DNA of 46,860 nt from an uncultured Metabacillus sp. (GTDB taxonomy: Bacteria > Bacillota > Bacilli > Bacillales > Bacillaceae), in NCBI RefSeq assembly GCF_947503125.1, contig NZ_CANNCR010000033.1, forward strand, positions 1 through 46,860. The letters run 5' to 3'. Within the stretch, counting starts at the first letter, position 1. The number at the start of each line of letters is the position of its first letter. The notes below the pieces were generated by a model that did no database searches, was not told where the DNA came from, and worked only from the letters and a program-made list of their open reading frames with translations. Shown here one piece after another: positions 34,659-43,333 of this stretch. Both the position numbers and the translations under genes were made by a program.

Positions 34659-36734
34659 TCATGTTTCAAGATCTTCAATTGGCAATAAAATCTTCACTTT
34701 TGTACCAATATTCACCTGACTTTTAAACTCGATGGTTCCTTTATGATTTTGAATCATTTTATAGCTGATCATTAAGCCTAAACCGCTGCCTTTTTCCTTA
34801 TTGGAGTAAAAGGGTTCCCCGAGAGTATCCAGCCTTTCCTCGGCTATCCCAATGCCCTCATCTTCAATGAGAATATAGACAAATTGATTCTTTTCTTTGC
34901 CGAGCTCAATTGAAACGGTTCCGCCATTTGGCATCGCCTCAATCGCATTGTCTATTATATTTCTCAATACTAATTTAATCTGACTTTCATCACAAAGAAT
35001 GGATACAGAAGAATCAGCGACTTTTAATGAAAACTGAATATTTAACAAGCTTACCTGATCCTTTATGTCAGACAAAACCTCCTGAAGAAGTGTATACATA
35101 TTCTTTTGCTCTCGCTTTATTTCATGATGCGGATTCGCAAGCAGCAAAATTTCAGTGATAAAATTTTCAATTTGCTTCAGTTCTGAAAATAAAAGATCCT
35201 GAAAAGGAAACTGAGTGTCATTAATTAACTGCATAAAGCCTTTAATACTTGTTAGCGGGTTTCTTATTTCATGAGCGATACTTGCTGCTAATTGCCCTAC
35301 CGCTGCCAGCTTATCTGCTTTTCTAAGGAGATCTTCCTTCATTTTTGCTTCCGTTATATCCTCGGCAACCCCTGCGATTTGATTGATTGATCCGTCCTTA
35401 TTTATGATTGGTACGACGCGATGACGTATCCAACGCATTGACCCATTTGCATGAAACATGCGGGATTCAAAATCTACTCTTTCCTTACGATTATTAAAAC
35501 TTTTCAGGGTGAAATCAAGATCATCCGGGTGAATAGCGTTTAGCCATAGTAAAGGATTTTCGCTATACTCCTCAAAGGTCCTCCCTGAAAAATCATGCCA
35601 TGTCGAACTCAGGTATAAAAGCTTCTCTTCATTTAAATCATACATCCAAAAGGCTTCTTTAATATTGTTCACAATTTGTTGAAAGCGATCTTGACTTTCC
35701 TTCAGCTTTTTTTCTGATTGGATTCGCTCAACTTCATTTCCAATCCATTGGGCCATTAATTGCAAAAACTCTAAGTCTGTATAACTTATTTTATAAGCAG
35801 CCTGTTTATCAGATAAAAAGCAAAACGTTCCATAGAATTGATGATTGACAAAGATTGGTGCTCCGATATACTCATTGATTTTGAAACCATTAATATTATA
35901 TGGAGTTTGTTTAAGATGAATCGGCTCTAAAGCTTCAGCCACTTTGGATGAACAGGTTTCTTCCAATGGAAGTTGATCTCCTGATTTCAGAAAGCCTGTC
36001 TCAGTTTTGGCCTCCAAAACCTTATACTTTCCATCATTGATCCGGGAAACAATCCCGTGGGGCATCTGAAACCGTTCACAACCTAATTCCAAAAGATTTT
36101 TTAACTTTTCCTGAAAACCCAGTTCAAGATTACTAGTTACTTCATGCAGAATCCTGATTGACCGTTCACTAATGGTTTTCTCCATTAAGTCTGCCTTTAA
36201 ATCAATTTCTGCTTTGACCCAATTGCTTAAATCGATTAATGTTTTTAAATCTTCATCACTGAACGAACGGGGCTTTGTATCGATAATACATAAAGTCCCT
36301 AATACATTATTATTTTTTGTTATAATCGGCGCACCTGCGTAAAAACGGATATTGTATTCTTTTACAAGTCGATTATGAACAAATCTCTCATCCATTAATG
36401 AATCCTGAACAACCATTGGGTTCTCATCAACCACTACATAATGGCAAAAAGCAGCACTTCTTTCAGTTGAACGCGAATCCTTTATGTTCTCAGGTAAACC
36501 AACGAATGATTTAAACCACTGTTTATCCTCTGTTATTAACGTAATGAGAGAGATTGGAACGTTAAAAAGCTTGCTTGCCAATTTTGTAATCCGGTCAAAA
36601 GATTTTTCTTCAGGAGTATCAATGAGATTAAGATGATATAGCTCTGTTAATCTCCTCTGTTCTTTTTCTAAAAAAGAGGAGCTATTTTCATTATACATAC
36701 CCTCTAGCTTAAAAATAGAAATCACTCCAAACAT
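34659..36734 (-). CDS. Orphan GAF-GAF-PAS sensor histidine kinase
   Basis: This soluble kinase of up to 691 residues has two GAF domains (about 35-175 and 200-345), a PAS/PAC segment (about 355-475; FSGRTFEEYSENPLLWLNAIHPDD and RHRVVPIINKDGSINQIAGVAEDITE), a HisKA domain with the phospho-His in SIAHEIRNPLTSIKGFM, and an ATPase domain (IDNAIEAMPNGG, EDEGIGI, KGSGLGLMISYKM). No membrane segment and no adjacent response regulator are seen. The family resembles kinases feeding sporulation or stress phosphorelays, but this is only a resemblance. The start is unsure: 36734 has a weak site and ATG 36698 lies too close to GAGGG. Confidence 0.88.
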   Translation of the reverse strand: MFGVISIFKLEGMYNENSSSFLEKEQRRLTELYHLNLIDTPEEKSFDRITKLASKLFNVPISLITLITEDKQWFKSFVGLPENIKDSRSTERSAAFCHYVVVDENPMVVQDSLMDERFVHNRLVKEYNIRFYAGAPIITKNNNVLGTLCIIDTKPRSFSDEDLKTLIDLSNWVKAEIDLKADLMEKTISERSIRILHEVTSNLELGFQEKLKNLLELGCERFQMPHGIVSRINDGKYKVLEAKTETGFLKSGDQLPLEETCSSKVAEALEPIHLKQTPYNINGFKINEYIGAPIFVNHQFYGTFCFLSDKQAAYKISYTDLEFLQLMAQWIGNEVERIQSEKKLKESQDRFQQIVNNIKEAFWMYDLNEEKLLYLSSTWHDFSGRTFEEYSENPLLWLNAIHPDDLDFTLKSFNNRKERVDFESRMFHANGSMRWIRHRVVPIINKDGSINQIAGVAEDITEAKMKEDLLRKADKLAAVGQLAASIAHEIRNPLTSIKGFMQLINDTQFPFQDLLFSELKQIENFITEILLLANPHHEIKREQKNMYTLLQEVLSDIKDQVSLLNIQFSLKVADSSVSILCDESQIKLVLRNIIDNAIEAMPNGGTVSIELGKEKNQFVYILIEDEGIGIAEERLDTLGEPFYSNKEKGSGLGLMISYKMIQNHKGTIEFKSQVNIGTKVKILLPIEDLET

Positions 36735-36990
36735 TTAATCACATGTACCCTATCCGAAAATTCTATGTTAAAAAAATACAGCATCCCTTTAGGGTTTATT
36801 GGCCAATGAGATTTATAAAAATTACCTTACTTTCAAACTATATTTATCCTACCATATTTAAAAGTAAATACTTGAGGTACTATTGTACTAGTGAGAGAAA
36901 AAACAAAAACTGGAACCTATTATTGTCCCAGCCCCTATTGTACAAAATGTTTTAAGTTCCTATATGAGATAAAAGACCTTTAAAAAACAA
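36735..36990. other. Spacer without recognised features
   Basis: This AT-rich stretch upstream of the orphan kinase holds no supported gene. Its promoter was not located. Confidence 0.4.
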
Positions 36991-36991
36991 C

Positions 36992-37041
36992 AAAAAGGCT
37001 GCCAGAAAGTCAGTTTTCACTAACTCCCTGGACAGCCTTCA
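36992..37041 (-). terminator. Terminator of the siderophore-binding protein gene
   Basis: AAGGCTGCCAG and CTGGACAGCCTT pair (one mismatch) around a loop of about 22 bases. The minus-strand transcript ends in TTTTTG. Confidence 0.8.
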
Positions 37042-37047
37042 CACAAA

Positions 37048-38094
37048 TTATTGTCCTAATTCAGCTAATACTTCTTCAATTTTTGCAAGCTCAGATTGTA
37101 AACCGCCGCCGCTTAAGTACCAAAGTGGACCATCTAAGTATACGATACGATTGTTTTTATAAGCTGTCGTTTGCTTAATAATGTCGTTTTCCATGTCTGC
37201 TTCAATGTTAGATTTGTTACCATTTGTTGCCGCTGTGCGGTCAATTACGAATAATACTTGTGGATCAAATTCTAAAATTGCTTCGAATCCGAAGTTTGAA
37301 CCGTGTGAAGAAGCTTCAATATCTTCTGTTACAGGTTTGAAGCCATATAGATCATAAATGTAACCGAATCGAGAATTTGGTGCGAATCCTGATAAGTTCC
37401 CTTCGTTGTACATCGAAACTAATGACGTTTCATAGTTACCAGCTAAAGCTTTAATTTCTTCAAAAGCTGCATCAAATTTAGCTAGGTATTCATCAGCTTC
37501 GGCTTCTTTACCAAACATTTTAGCTGCGGTATCTACAGAAGCTAAGAATGTATTCCAGTAATCGTCTTGTGAAGTACCAACGAATACGACTGGAGCGATT
37601 TCTTTTAATTCTTCATAGAAGGCAGATTGACGACCAGAGATGAAGATAACGTCTGGTTCAAGTGCTGCGATATCTTCAAGTAATGGGGTTTTTAAATTAC
37701 CAATGTTTGCATACTCATCACTTTCATATTTTTCAAGGTGAGCCGGTAAGCTTGAGTCTTTAGCAACCCCTACGATCCCTTCAACTCCAAGAGCATCTAA
37801 TGTATCTAACATACCATAATCAAATACAACGATTTTTTCCGGCATCTTTTCGAATGTAACATCCTCAAAACTAATTGTACCTGCTTCTTCACTTTCGGTT
37901 GAACCAATTGTTGGAGATACAGTCATTGGATAAACAGGACCTTCTCCTTCTTTAGCTTCTTCTGTTCCTGCTGCTTGATTTTCAGCTGCAATCGTTTCAT
38001 TTTGTTCTTCTGTTGAAGCTTCTTCATTAGAACCACATGCAGCAAGCATTAACAACATAGCTACTAGTACAATGGCTAAATTCCATTTTTTCAT
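37048..38094 (-). CDS. yclQ: Siderophore-binding lipoprotein (YclQ/FatB-like)
   Basis: This 348-residue lipoprotein is the extracellular iron-siderophore receptor. The lipobox LAAC gives Cys20 as the anchor, followed by a Glu-rich linker, then a type III binding fold with EKIVVFDYGMLDTLDALGVEGIVGV and LEPDVIFISGRQ. The gene order with two permeases and an ATPase equals B. subtilis yclNOPQ, whose YclQ binds petrobactin and its precursor 3,4-dihydroxybenzoate. The substrate here is inferred from that. It lies 200 bp after yclP with its own double Fur box at 38135-38165, so it can be made in excess over the permease. Confidence 0.87.
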   Translation of the reverse strand: MKKWNLAIVLVAMLLMLAACGSNEEASTEEQNETIAAENQAAGTEEAKEGEGPVYPMTVSPTIGSTESEEAGTISFEDVTFEKMPEKIVVFDYGMLDTLDALGVEGIVGVAKDSSLPAHLEKYESDEYANIGNLKTPLLEDIAALEPDVIFISGRQSAFYEELKEIAPVVFVGTSQDDYWNTFLASVDTAAKMFGKEAEADEYLAKFDAAFEEIKALAGNYETSLVSMYNEGNLSGFAPNSRFGYIYDLYGFKPVTEDIEASSHGSNFGFEAILEFDPQVLFVIDRTAATNGNKSNIEADMENDIIKQTTAYKNNRIVYLDGPLWYLSGGGLQSELAKIEEVLAELGQ

Positions 38095-38134
38095 TTGCCT
38101 TACTCTCCTCTTATCTATTTGTTTTTATCATTAA

Positions 38135-38165
38135 TGATTATCATTATCATTGATAACGATTGTCA
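38135..38165. promoter_or_regulatory. Two tandem Fur boxes before yclQ
   Basis: TGATTATCATTATCA (38135-38149) fits the Fur 7-1-7 consensus TGATAATNATTATCA at 13 of 14 defined positions. TGATAACGATTGTCA (38151-38165) fits at 12 of 14. They overlap the likely yclQ promoter. Confidence 0.85.
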
Positions 38166-38235
38166 TTATAAGATCATTTAATCATTAGCGTCAAAACATT
38201 TAAAAAAATATATTAGACAATTTCGAATAACAATA

Positions 38236-38276
38236 CCTAGAGAAAAACATTATACTTGATAGATATTTTCTCTAGG
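38236..38276 (-). promoter_or_regulatory. Hairpin between yclP and yclQ
   Basis: CCTAGAGAAAA (38236-38246) and TTTTCTCTAGG (38266-38276) are perfect 11-bp arms just after yclP. The following bases are not a clean T-run, so it may be a weak attenuator or an RNA-stabilising end rather than a full terminator. Confidence 0.55.
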
Positions 38277-38294
38277 CTGGTCTTTACTGCTGGC

Positions 38295-39062
38295 TCACAT
38301 ATGTGAATTGAAGTATACACAAATACGGCATCCATTTTGTTCTTGAATTGGAATATCCATATCGTAAATATCCCGCAGTGCATCCGAATTAATAATCTCA
38401 TTTGTTAATCCGTTTTTAACAAGCTTACCGTTTTTTAATGCAACAATGCGGTCTGAATAAACAGATGCAAAATTAATATCGTGCAGGACAATGATCACTG
38501 TTTTCCCAAGTTCATCTACAAGCTTACGCAAAATCTTCATGATTTGAACAGAGTGCTTCATATCCAGGTTATTTAAAGGCTCGTCAAGCAATACATAGTC
38601 CGTATCTTGCGCAATAACCATCGCAATAAACGCACGTTGTTTTTGCCCGCCCGATAATTCATCTAAAAACTTATCTTGCATCTCTGTCAAGTTCATATAT
38701 TCAATTGCTTGATCAACAAATTTTTCATCCTCAGCTGTAAGACGACCTTTTGAATACGGATAGCGCCCAAATGCAACAAGCTCACGTACCGATAATCGAA
38801 CATTAATAAAGTTTGCTTGCTTCAAAATCGAAACTCGCTTGGCAAACTCAGACGACTTCCACTTTTTCACATTATTTTGATCAAGTAATACTTCCCCTGT
38901 ATCTGCTTCTAATAATCGGCTCACCATGGAAAGAAGTGTCGATTTACCGGCACCATTTGGTCCGATAAACGATGTAATCGTCCCCGGCTCAATTGTGACA
39001 GATACGTCTTCTACAACAGGTTTCTTACCAAATCGCTTCGTTAATCCCTTGATTTCAATCAT
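38295..39062 (-). CDS. yclP: Siderophore ABC transporter ATP-binding protein (YclP-like)
   Basis: The 255-residue FepC-type ATPase has Walker A GPNGAGKS, Q-loop ILKQAN, signature LSGGQKQRAFIAMV, Walker B YVLLDEPLNNLD and switch His in VLHDINFA. It powers uptake through the YclN/YclO pair. The ATG overlaps the yclO stop codon (ATGA), giving coupled translation. It ends 200 bp ahead of yclQ, with a hairpin in between. Confidence 0.93.
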   Translation of the reverse strand: MIEIKGLTKRFGKKPVVEDVSVTIEPGTITSFIGPNGAGKSTLLSMVSRLLEADTGEVLLDQNNVKKWKSSEFAKRVSILKQANFINVRLSVRELVAFGRYPYSKGRLTAEDEKFVDQAIEYMNLTEMQDKFLDELSGGQKQRAFIAMVIAQDTDYVLLDEPLNNLDMKHSVQIMKILRKLVDELGKTVIIVLHDINFASVYSDRIVALKNGKLVKNGLTNEIINSDALRDIYDMDIPIQEQNGCRICVYFNSHM

Positions 39063-40012
39063 CCTGCTGCCCTACTTTCCTTTAATAATAAGTAAATGAA
39101 GTAAATACCACCGATGAAGTTAATAATGACACTTAGCGTTGTCCGTAATTCAAAAATATGTTCAACAAGGAACTGACCACCGACTAATGCAATAATACTA
39201 ATCAAACTTGCACCTAAAATTAAAATAGAGTGCTTATACGTAACTAAATATTGATAAGAAAGATTCGCCACGATTAAGCCAAAAAACGTAATCGGGCCGA
39301 CAAGTGCTGTGGATGTCGCAATTAAGACGGACGATAAAATTAAAATATTCATTACCATACGGTCATAGTTAATACCTAGGTTAATCGCATTTTCACGACC
39401 AAGTGACATAACATCCAGCTTATCCATAATCGAATAACCGTAAATAAAGGCAATGATTAATATAGCGATTGAAATATATAATAAATCAGCCTTTACATTT
39501 GCAAAGCTCCCGAATAAACGAGATTGCAGACTTAAATATTCCACCGGATCGATCAGTACTTGCAAAAATGTCACAAGACTTCCTAAAAGCGCACCTAAAA
39601 TCATTCCTATTAAAAGGAGTAAATAAATAGGATGCTTATCTGCTCGGAATAAGAAACGATATAATAGGATAGCAAATAAGACCATGGCAAAAATCGCTGC
39701 ACCGAAATTTAAATATTTATTTAATACCCAAATCGACATTGACCCAGCAAAGAAATAAATTAATGTTTGTACGACTTCGTACATCGAGTCAATGCCCATT
39801 ACAGAAGGTGTTAAAATACGGTTATGTGTAATTGTCTGGAACACGACTGTTGCATACGCAATCGCAACCCCTGTTACAACCATTGCCGTCACACGAATCA
39901 TACGTCGTGGGAAGGCATAATCAAAGCCGCCTTTTATATCATAAAACCCGTATAACAAAATACAAATAATGGCTATTACAGCTAATAATATCAACTTCGT
40001 ACTATTTCGCAT
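39059..40012 (-). CDS. yclO: Siderophore ABC transporter permease (YclO-like)
   Basis: The 317-residue FecCD-type permease has about nine to ten membrane segments and the conserved region GPITFFGLIVANLSYQYLVTYKH, which contains the ATPase-contact Gly. It forms a heterodimer with YclN. The ATG at 40012 lies inside the 3' end of yclN (11-bp overlap). Confidence 0.92.
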   Translation of the reverse strand: MRNSTKLILLAVIAIICILLYGFYDIKGGFDYAFPRRMIRVTAMVVTGVAIAYATVVFQTITHNRILTPSVMGIDSMYEVVQTLIYFFAGSMSIWVLNKYLNFGAAIFAMVLFAILLYRFLFRADKHPIYLLLLIGMILGALLGSLVTFLQVLIDPVEYLSLQSRLFGSFANVKADLLYISIAILIIAFIYGYSIMDKLDVMSLGRENAINLGINYDRMVMNILILSSVLIATSTALVGPITFFGLIVANLSYQYLVTYKHSILILGASLISIIALVGGQFLVEHIFELRTTLSVIINFIGGIYFIYLLLKESRAAG

Positions 40013-40955
40013 ATGCTCTCCCCCTAAATAACATAATTAAGAAGATCGCACTGCCGATTACTGCTACAGTTACATTAACTGGAATCTCATAAGGATGAAT
40101 AACAATTCGGCCAATAATGTCACATATTAATAGAAAGACAACCCCTAATACTGCCGTATGAGGAATTGTTTTCCGTAAATTATCACCTAAATAAAGAGAG
40201 ACAATATTCGGTACGATTAAACCTAAAAACGGAATAACCCCGACTGTTAGTACAACTGTTGTCGAAATAATCGCAACAAGGATAAGACCTATATTTAACA
40301 CAAGCTTATAGCTTAAGCCTAAGTTTTTCGCGAAATCTTCGCCCATACCTGCAACAGTAAATTTATTTGCATAAAGATACGCTAAAATAACAGCGGGAAT
40401 ACTTACATATAACAATTCATAACGACCCGCAATAATTAAGGTGAAACTCCCCATTAACCAAGAAGAAATGTTTTGAATAAGATCTTCTTCATATGCAAAA
40501 AACGTTGTAATCGATGATAATATATTTCCGTACATAATCCCGATTAACGGGACGAAAATGACATCTTTAAATTTAATACGATCGAGAATTTGCATAAAAA
40601 TTAAGGTACCAGCTAAAGCAAATCCGAAGCAAAAAATAATTTCTTGCATATATGTTGTATTTGTAAAAAACAGCATGGAAATTAAAATTCCTAGTTTTGC
40701 TGCATCTAACGTACCGGCTGTTGTTGGCGATACAAATTTATTTCGACTTAAAGACTGCATAATTAAACCCGCTATACTCATTCCTGCTCCCGCCAAAATA
40801 ATCGCCAATAAACGAGGCACTCGACTGATCAAGAAAAGCTGCGTCTTATCCGAATTCCAATCGAGCAAGTCACTTATCTTGATATCAATCGCACCTATAA
40901 AAAGCGAAATACATGACAGGATGATCGTCGCAATCACTAACATCCATAATCTCAT
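40002..40955 (-). CDS. yclN: Siderophore ABC transporter permease (YclN-like)
   Basis: The 317-residue FecCD-type permease starts the operon. It has about nine to ten membrane segments; IPRLLAIILAGAGMSIAG-like RVPRLLAIILAGAGMSIAGLIMQ and VGVIPFLGLIVPNIVSLYLG are the family signatures. The ATG at 40955 follows GAGGA. Fur boxes lie at 40996-41010 and 41041-41055, so the operon should be iron-repressed. Confidence 0.92.
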   Translation of the reverse strand: MRLWMLVIATIILSCISLFIGAIDIKISDLLDWNSDKTQLFLISRVPRLLAIILAGAGMSIAGLIMQSLSRNKFVSPTTAGTLDAAKLGILISMLFFTNTTYMQEIIFCFGFALAGTLIFMQILDRIKFKDVIFVPLIGIMYGNILSSITTFFAYEEDLIQNISSWLMGSFTLIIAGRYELLYVSIPAVILAYLYANKFTVAGMGEDFAKNLGLSYKLVLNIGLILVAIISTTVVLTVGVIPFLGLIVPNIVSLYLGDNLRKTIPHTAVLGVVFLLICDIIGRIVIHPYEIPVNVTVAVIGSAIFLIMLFRGRAYAK

Positions 40956-40995
40956 ATGTAATCCTCATTACGTATTTATTCTCAGCATGACAATT

Positions 40996-41010
40996 GGAAA
41001 ACGATTATCA
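40996..41010. promoter_or_regulatory. Weaker Fur-like box near yclN
   Basis: GGAAAACGATTATCA fits the Fur 7-1-7 consensus at 11 of 14 positions, with a perfect right half. It lies 30 bp from the perfect box and may be a second site. Confidence 0.5.
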
Positions 41011-41040
41011 TTCCAAGTGCTGACTTTCTTTAACTATCTT

Positions 41041-41055
41041 TGATAATCATTATCA
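41041..41055. promoter_or_regulatory. Perfect Fur box of the yclNOP operon
   Basis: TGATAATCATTATCA matches the Fur consensus at every defined position and is a perfect inverted repeat. It lies 86 bp before the yclN start. Confidence 0.92.
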
Positions 41056-41333
41056 TTGGACTCAAAAAAAAATGAGCTTGTTTTGCTTCAAGTTCGTTTT
41101 CAATGAGATTGATTATCAACTACATTATTTAATGTATCACAAAAAATATTTAGTGGAAAGTACTATTTTCGAAATATTTTTATTAAATAAATCAAGTTCA
41201 CAAAATTTCCAAATATTTATTTACGCAGGTTCCATTTCCGATTAATAATGAGACGGCATAACAAATCCCCCCAATGTAAACAGACTTTTATCTGTCCACT
41301 TCGGAGGGATCCATCCTATCATATACGTATCCT
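41056..41333. other. Spacer with a possible hairpin after the RHH gene
   Basis: No gene is supported. At 41263-41313 a CAGA/TCTG hairpin is framed by CCCCCC and GGAGGG arms; it may terminate the RHH gene or be the end of a lost insertion element. Neither is certain. Confidence 0.35.
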
Positions 41334-41723
41334 CTAGAGTTTTCTAATCATTTCCCTAATCGTTTCTGAGATATCCATATCTTTTTCACGACAATATTGG
41401 CTAAGCTTTGCGTATGCCTCATCATCCAGTCGTACATGGATTGAATGATTAAACTTGTCTGAATCAAGCTTTTTCGGCCTGCCTCTCGCTATTTTTCTTC
41501 TGCCAATTTCATCCTTCCACACGTTGATAATGACATAGCCATGCTTTTCAATCCAATGGTCACAATCATTTTCTTTCCACATTTTATTTGCTCTTTCTTT
41601 AAATTCATTTTTAAATGTGGTCAGCTCTTCACCTTCCAAACCTTTCATGACTGCCTTTTCCATCGCCTTATGCTCAATAAATTGCTGGAATTGAGCATAC
41701 GATTTAAATGTAAGTTCCTTCAT
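41334..41723 (-). CDS. Ribbon-helix-helix protein with AT-hook-like motif
   Basis: This 129-residue protein has a helical N-terminal part of unknown family (about 1-60), then RGRPKK at 80-85, which resembles an AT-hook core, and a C-terminal ribbon-helix-helix fold (about 92-129; HSIHVRLDDEAYAKLSQYC and ISETIREMIRKL). It is probably a DNA-binding regulator. Cys54 and Cys111 are the only cysteines. I start at the ATG at 41723, right after AGGAGAGGG; the upstream open frame to 41816 only runs through a repeat element. It lies between the iron importer and the pga genes and its targets are unknown. Confidence 0.75.
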   Translation of the reverse strand: MKELTFKSYAQFQQFIEHKAMEKAVMKGLEGEELTTFKNEFKERANKMWKENDCDHWIEKHGYVIINVWKDEIGRRKIARGRPKKLDSDKFNHSIHVRLDDEAYAKLSQYCREKDMDISETIREMIRKL

Positions 41724-41743
41724 TTTCCCTCTCCTGAAATAAG

Positions 41744-41866
41744 AAAAGCGCAAGGCGCTAAGCATTCGGCGACAAGCATAAGGCGAATAGGAATAGAAGG
41801 TGTTCTTTACCTTCAATTCCTATTTGACTAGACCCTAGAGCCGATGGCGCCTGGAGCTAGACACTA
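41744..41866. repeat. REP-like intergenic repeat of Bacillus
   Basis: The element begins AAGCGCAAGGCGC, contains GGCGACAAGCATAAGGCGA and ends GGCGCCTGGAGCTAGACA. Its centre is an inverted repeat around GGAATAGAAGGTG and ATTCC. I recognise these end phrases from intergenic repeats spread through Bacillus genomes. It lies just upstream of the RHH gene. Confidence 0.7.
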
Positions 41867-42097
41867 AAACTAAGTTCAATTTTTATACTTATCTTTTAAT
41901 AAAATGATAACCTTCATTGGGAGTTATTTCAATGCTTGCGGGCAATGTGTAGGAGCTAATTGGAGATTTTCATAAATAGTCTGTAAGTTTATCTTGTAGT
42001 CGGTTAACAAAATGGGTATTATTACTTAGGTAATATGTATGGTTCACTAGTTAATTCCCTTATTCAAATAAAATAAAGTAGAAGTGATAGGTGAAAT
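41867..42097. other. Promoter region of the pga-like operon
   Basis: No gene is seen. The start signals of the downstream glycosyltransferase gene must lie here; a specific promoter could not be fixed. Confidence 0.4.
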
Positions 42098-43333
42098 ATG
42101 GAAGGCTTTATTCGTTTTCTGTCCGAATTTGTCTTTTGGTATCCTTTAATGATGTCTTTGCTTTGGATAGCTGGTTCCAGTCTATTCTTTAAATATCGTG
42201 AGAAAGAAAAAGTTATTGACTTTGAACATATTGAATGGCCATTGATTAGCATTTTGGTCCCTTGCTTTAACGAGGAAGAAACAATTGAAGAAACGATCAA
42301 GAATTTAACTGGAATCTATTATCCGAAGAAGGAAATTATCGTTGTAAATGATGGAAGTACAGATGATACATTTAAAATCCTTCAGGAGCTAGCTAAACAA
42401 TATCAAGATCTAAAAGTTATAGATTGCCAAGAAAATAGAGGGAAAGCAAATGCTTTAATTATTGCCAGTCATGCATCGAATGCTGAGTATCTTGTATGTG
42501 TAGACTCTGATGCTTTATTGGACCCATATGCAGCACATTACCTAGTTTACCATTTTCTTCATAAAGGAGAAAGATTAGGAGCAGTAACAGGTAACCCTAG
42601 GATCCGTAATCGGGATACACTGATCAGCCGTTTACAGATCGTCGAATACGCATCAATTATAGGAGCAATCAAAAGAACCCAAAGAATACTGGGTAAAATC
42701 ATGACTGTTTCAGGAGTAGTTGTTGCTTTTCGAAAAAAAGCACTTATTGATGTTGGCCTTTGGGATAGAGATATGATCACTGAAGATATTTCCATTTCTC
42801 GGAAATTGCAACAGCGCTTTTGGGATATTCGCTATGAACCTCGTGCATTGTGCTGGATGCTTGTTCCCGAAACCATAAAAGGCATTTGGAAACAAAGAAT
42901 CAGATGGGCTCAAGGTGGACAAGAGGTGATGATGAGATATTGGCGGATTCTATTAAACTGGAAACAAAGGAGAATTTGGCCTGTTTATTTAGAACAATGG
43001 GCGAGTTTAATATGGTCTTTTTCATGGGTTTTCGTCACTCTTTATTATTTATTATCAGCATCATCCATACAGCAGTTTTTTATCTGGATTACTTTTTCAT
43101 CCTTTTCCCTTGTTTTTATGAGTCTTATCCAGCTTTGGGTATCAATAAGAACAGATTCAAAGTATGACAATATTTTAATGTATTATTTATGGGCTGCGTG
43201 GTATCCTGCAATTTACTGGTTATTGAACACGGTTATAGTGATGTTTGCTCTTCCAAAAGCAATTAAATCCAGATTAAATGGAGGTTATGCTACATGGGTA
43301 AGCCCAGACAGAGGGAACAGAAAAGTGGGTTAA
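42098..43333 (+). CDS. pgaC: Poly-N-acetylglucosamine synthase-type glycosyltransferase (PgaC/IcaA-like)
   Basis: This 411-residue processive family 2 glycosyltransferase has one N-terminal membrane segment (about 12-30), the catalytic domain and three to four C-terminal membrane segments. Motifs are VNDGSTDDT (84-91), the DSD motif Asp136/Asp138, TED with the catalytic Asp230, and KQRIRW at 265-270. The set fits PgaC/IcaA, which polymerise beta-1,6-N-acetylglucosamine for biofilm matrix. A hyaluronan- or cellulose-type synthase is less likely because the next gene is PgaD-like. ATG 42098 follows AGGTGA. Confidence 0.88.
   Translation: MEGFIRFLSEFVFWYPLMMSLLWIAGSSLFFKYREKEKVIDFEHIEWPLISILVPCFNEEETIEETIKNLTGIYYPKKEIIVVNDGSTDDTFKILQELAKQYQDLKVIDCQENRGKANALIIASHASNAEYLVCVDSDALLDPYAAHYLVYHFLHKGERLGAVTGNPRIRNRDTLISRLQIVEYASIIGAIKRTQRILGKIMTVSGVVVAFRKKALIDVGLWDRDMITEDISISRKLQQRFWDIRYEPRALCWMLVPETIKGIWKQRIRWAQGGQEVMMRYWRILLNWKQRRIWPVYLEQWASLIWSFSWVFVTLYYLLSASSIQQFFIWITFSSFSLVFMSLIQLWVSIRTDSKYDNILMYYLWAAWYPAIYWLLNTVIVMFALPKAIKSRLNGGYATWVSPDRGNRKVG

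Noticed and set aside
34385-34726. Plus-strand open frame of 113 codons
   Set aside because: It overlaps the starts and ends of two solid minus-strand genes and reads as their complement without a ribosome binding site.
36743-36955. Plus-strand open frame of 70 codons upstream of the orphan kinase
   Set aside because: There is no ribosome binding site and the translated sequence looks like random AT-rich DNA.
40558-41043. Plus-strand open frame of 161 codons
   Set aside because: It is the complement of the yclN gene and runs over its Fur-controlled promoter; the product looks like an antisense translation.
41263-41313. Possible insertion-sequence end (CAGACTTTTATCTG with G/C arms)
   Set aside because: No matching second end, target duplication or transposase fragment is present, so I list it only as a possible hairpin.
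41334-41723. RHH protein as the antitoxin of a toxin-antitoxin pair
   Set aside because: No small toxin-like gene lies upstream or downstream; the neighbours are a repeat element and the yclNOP promoter region.
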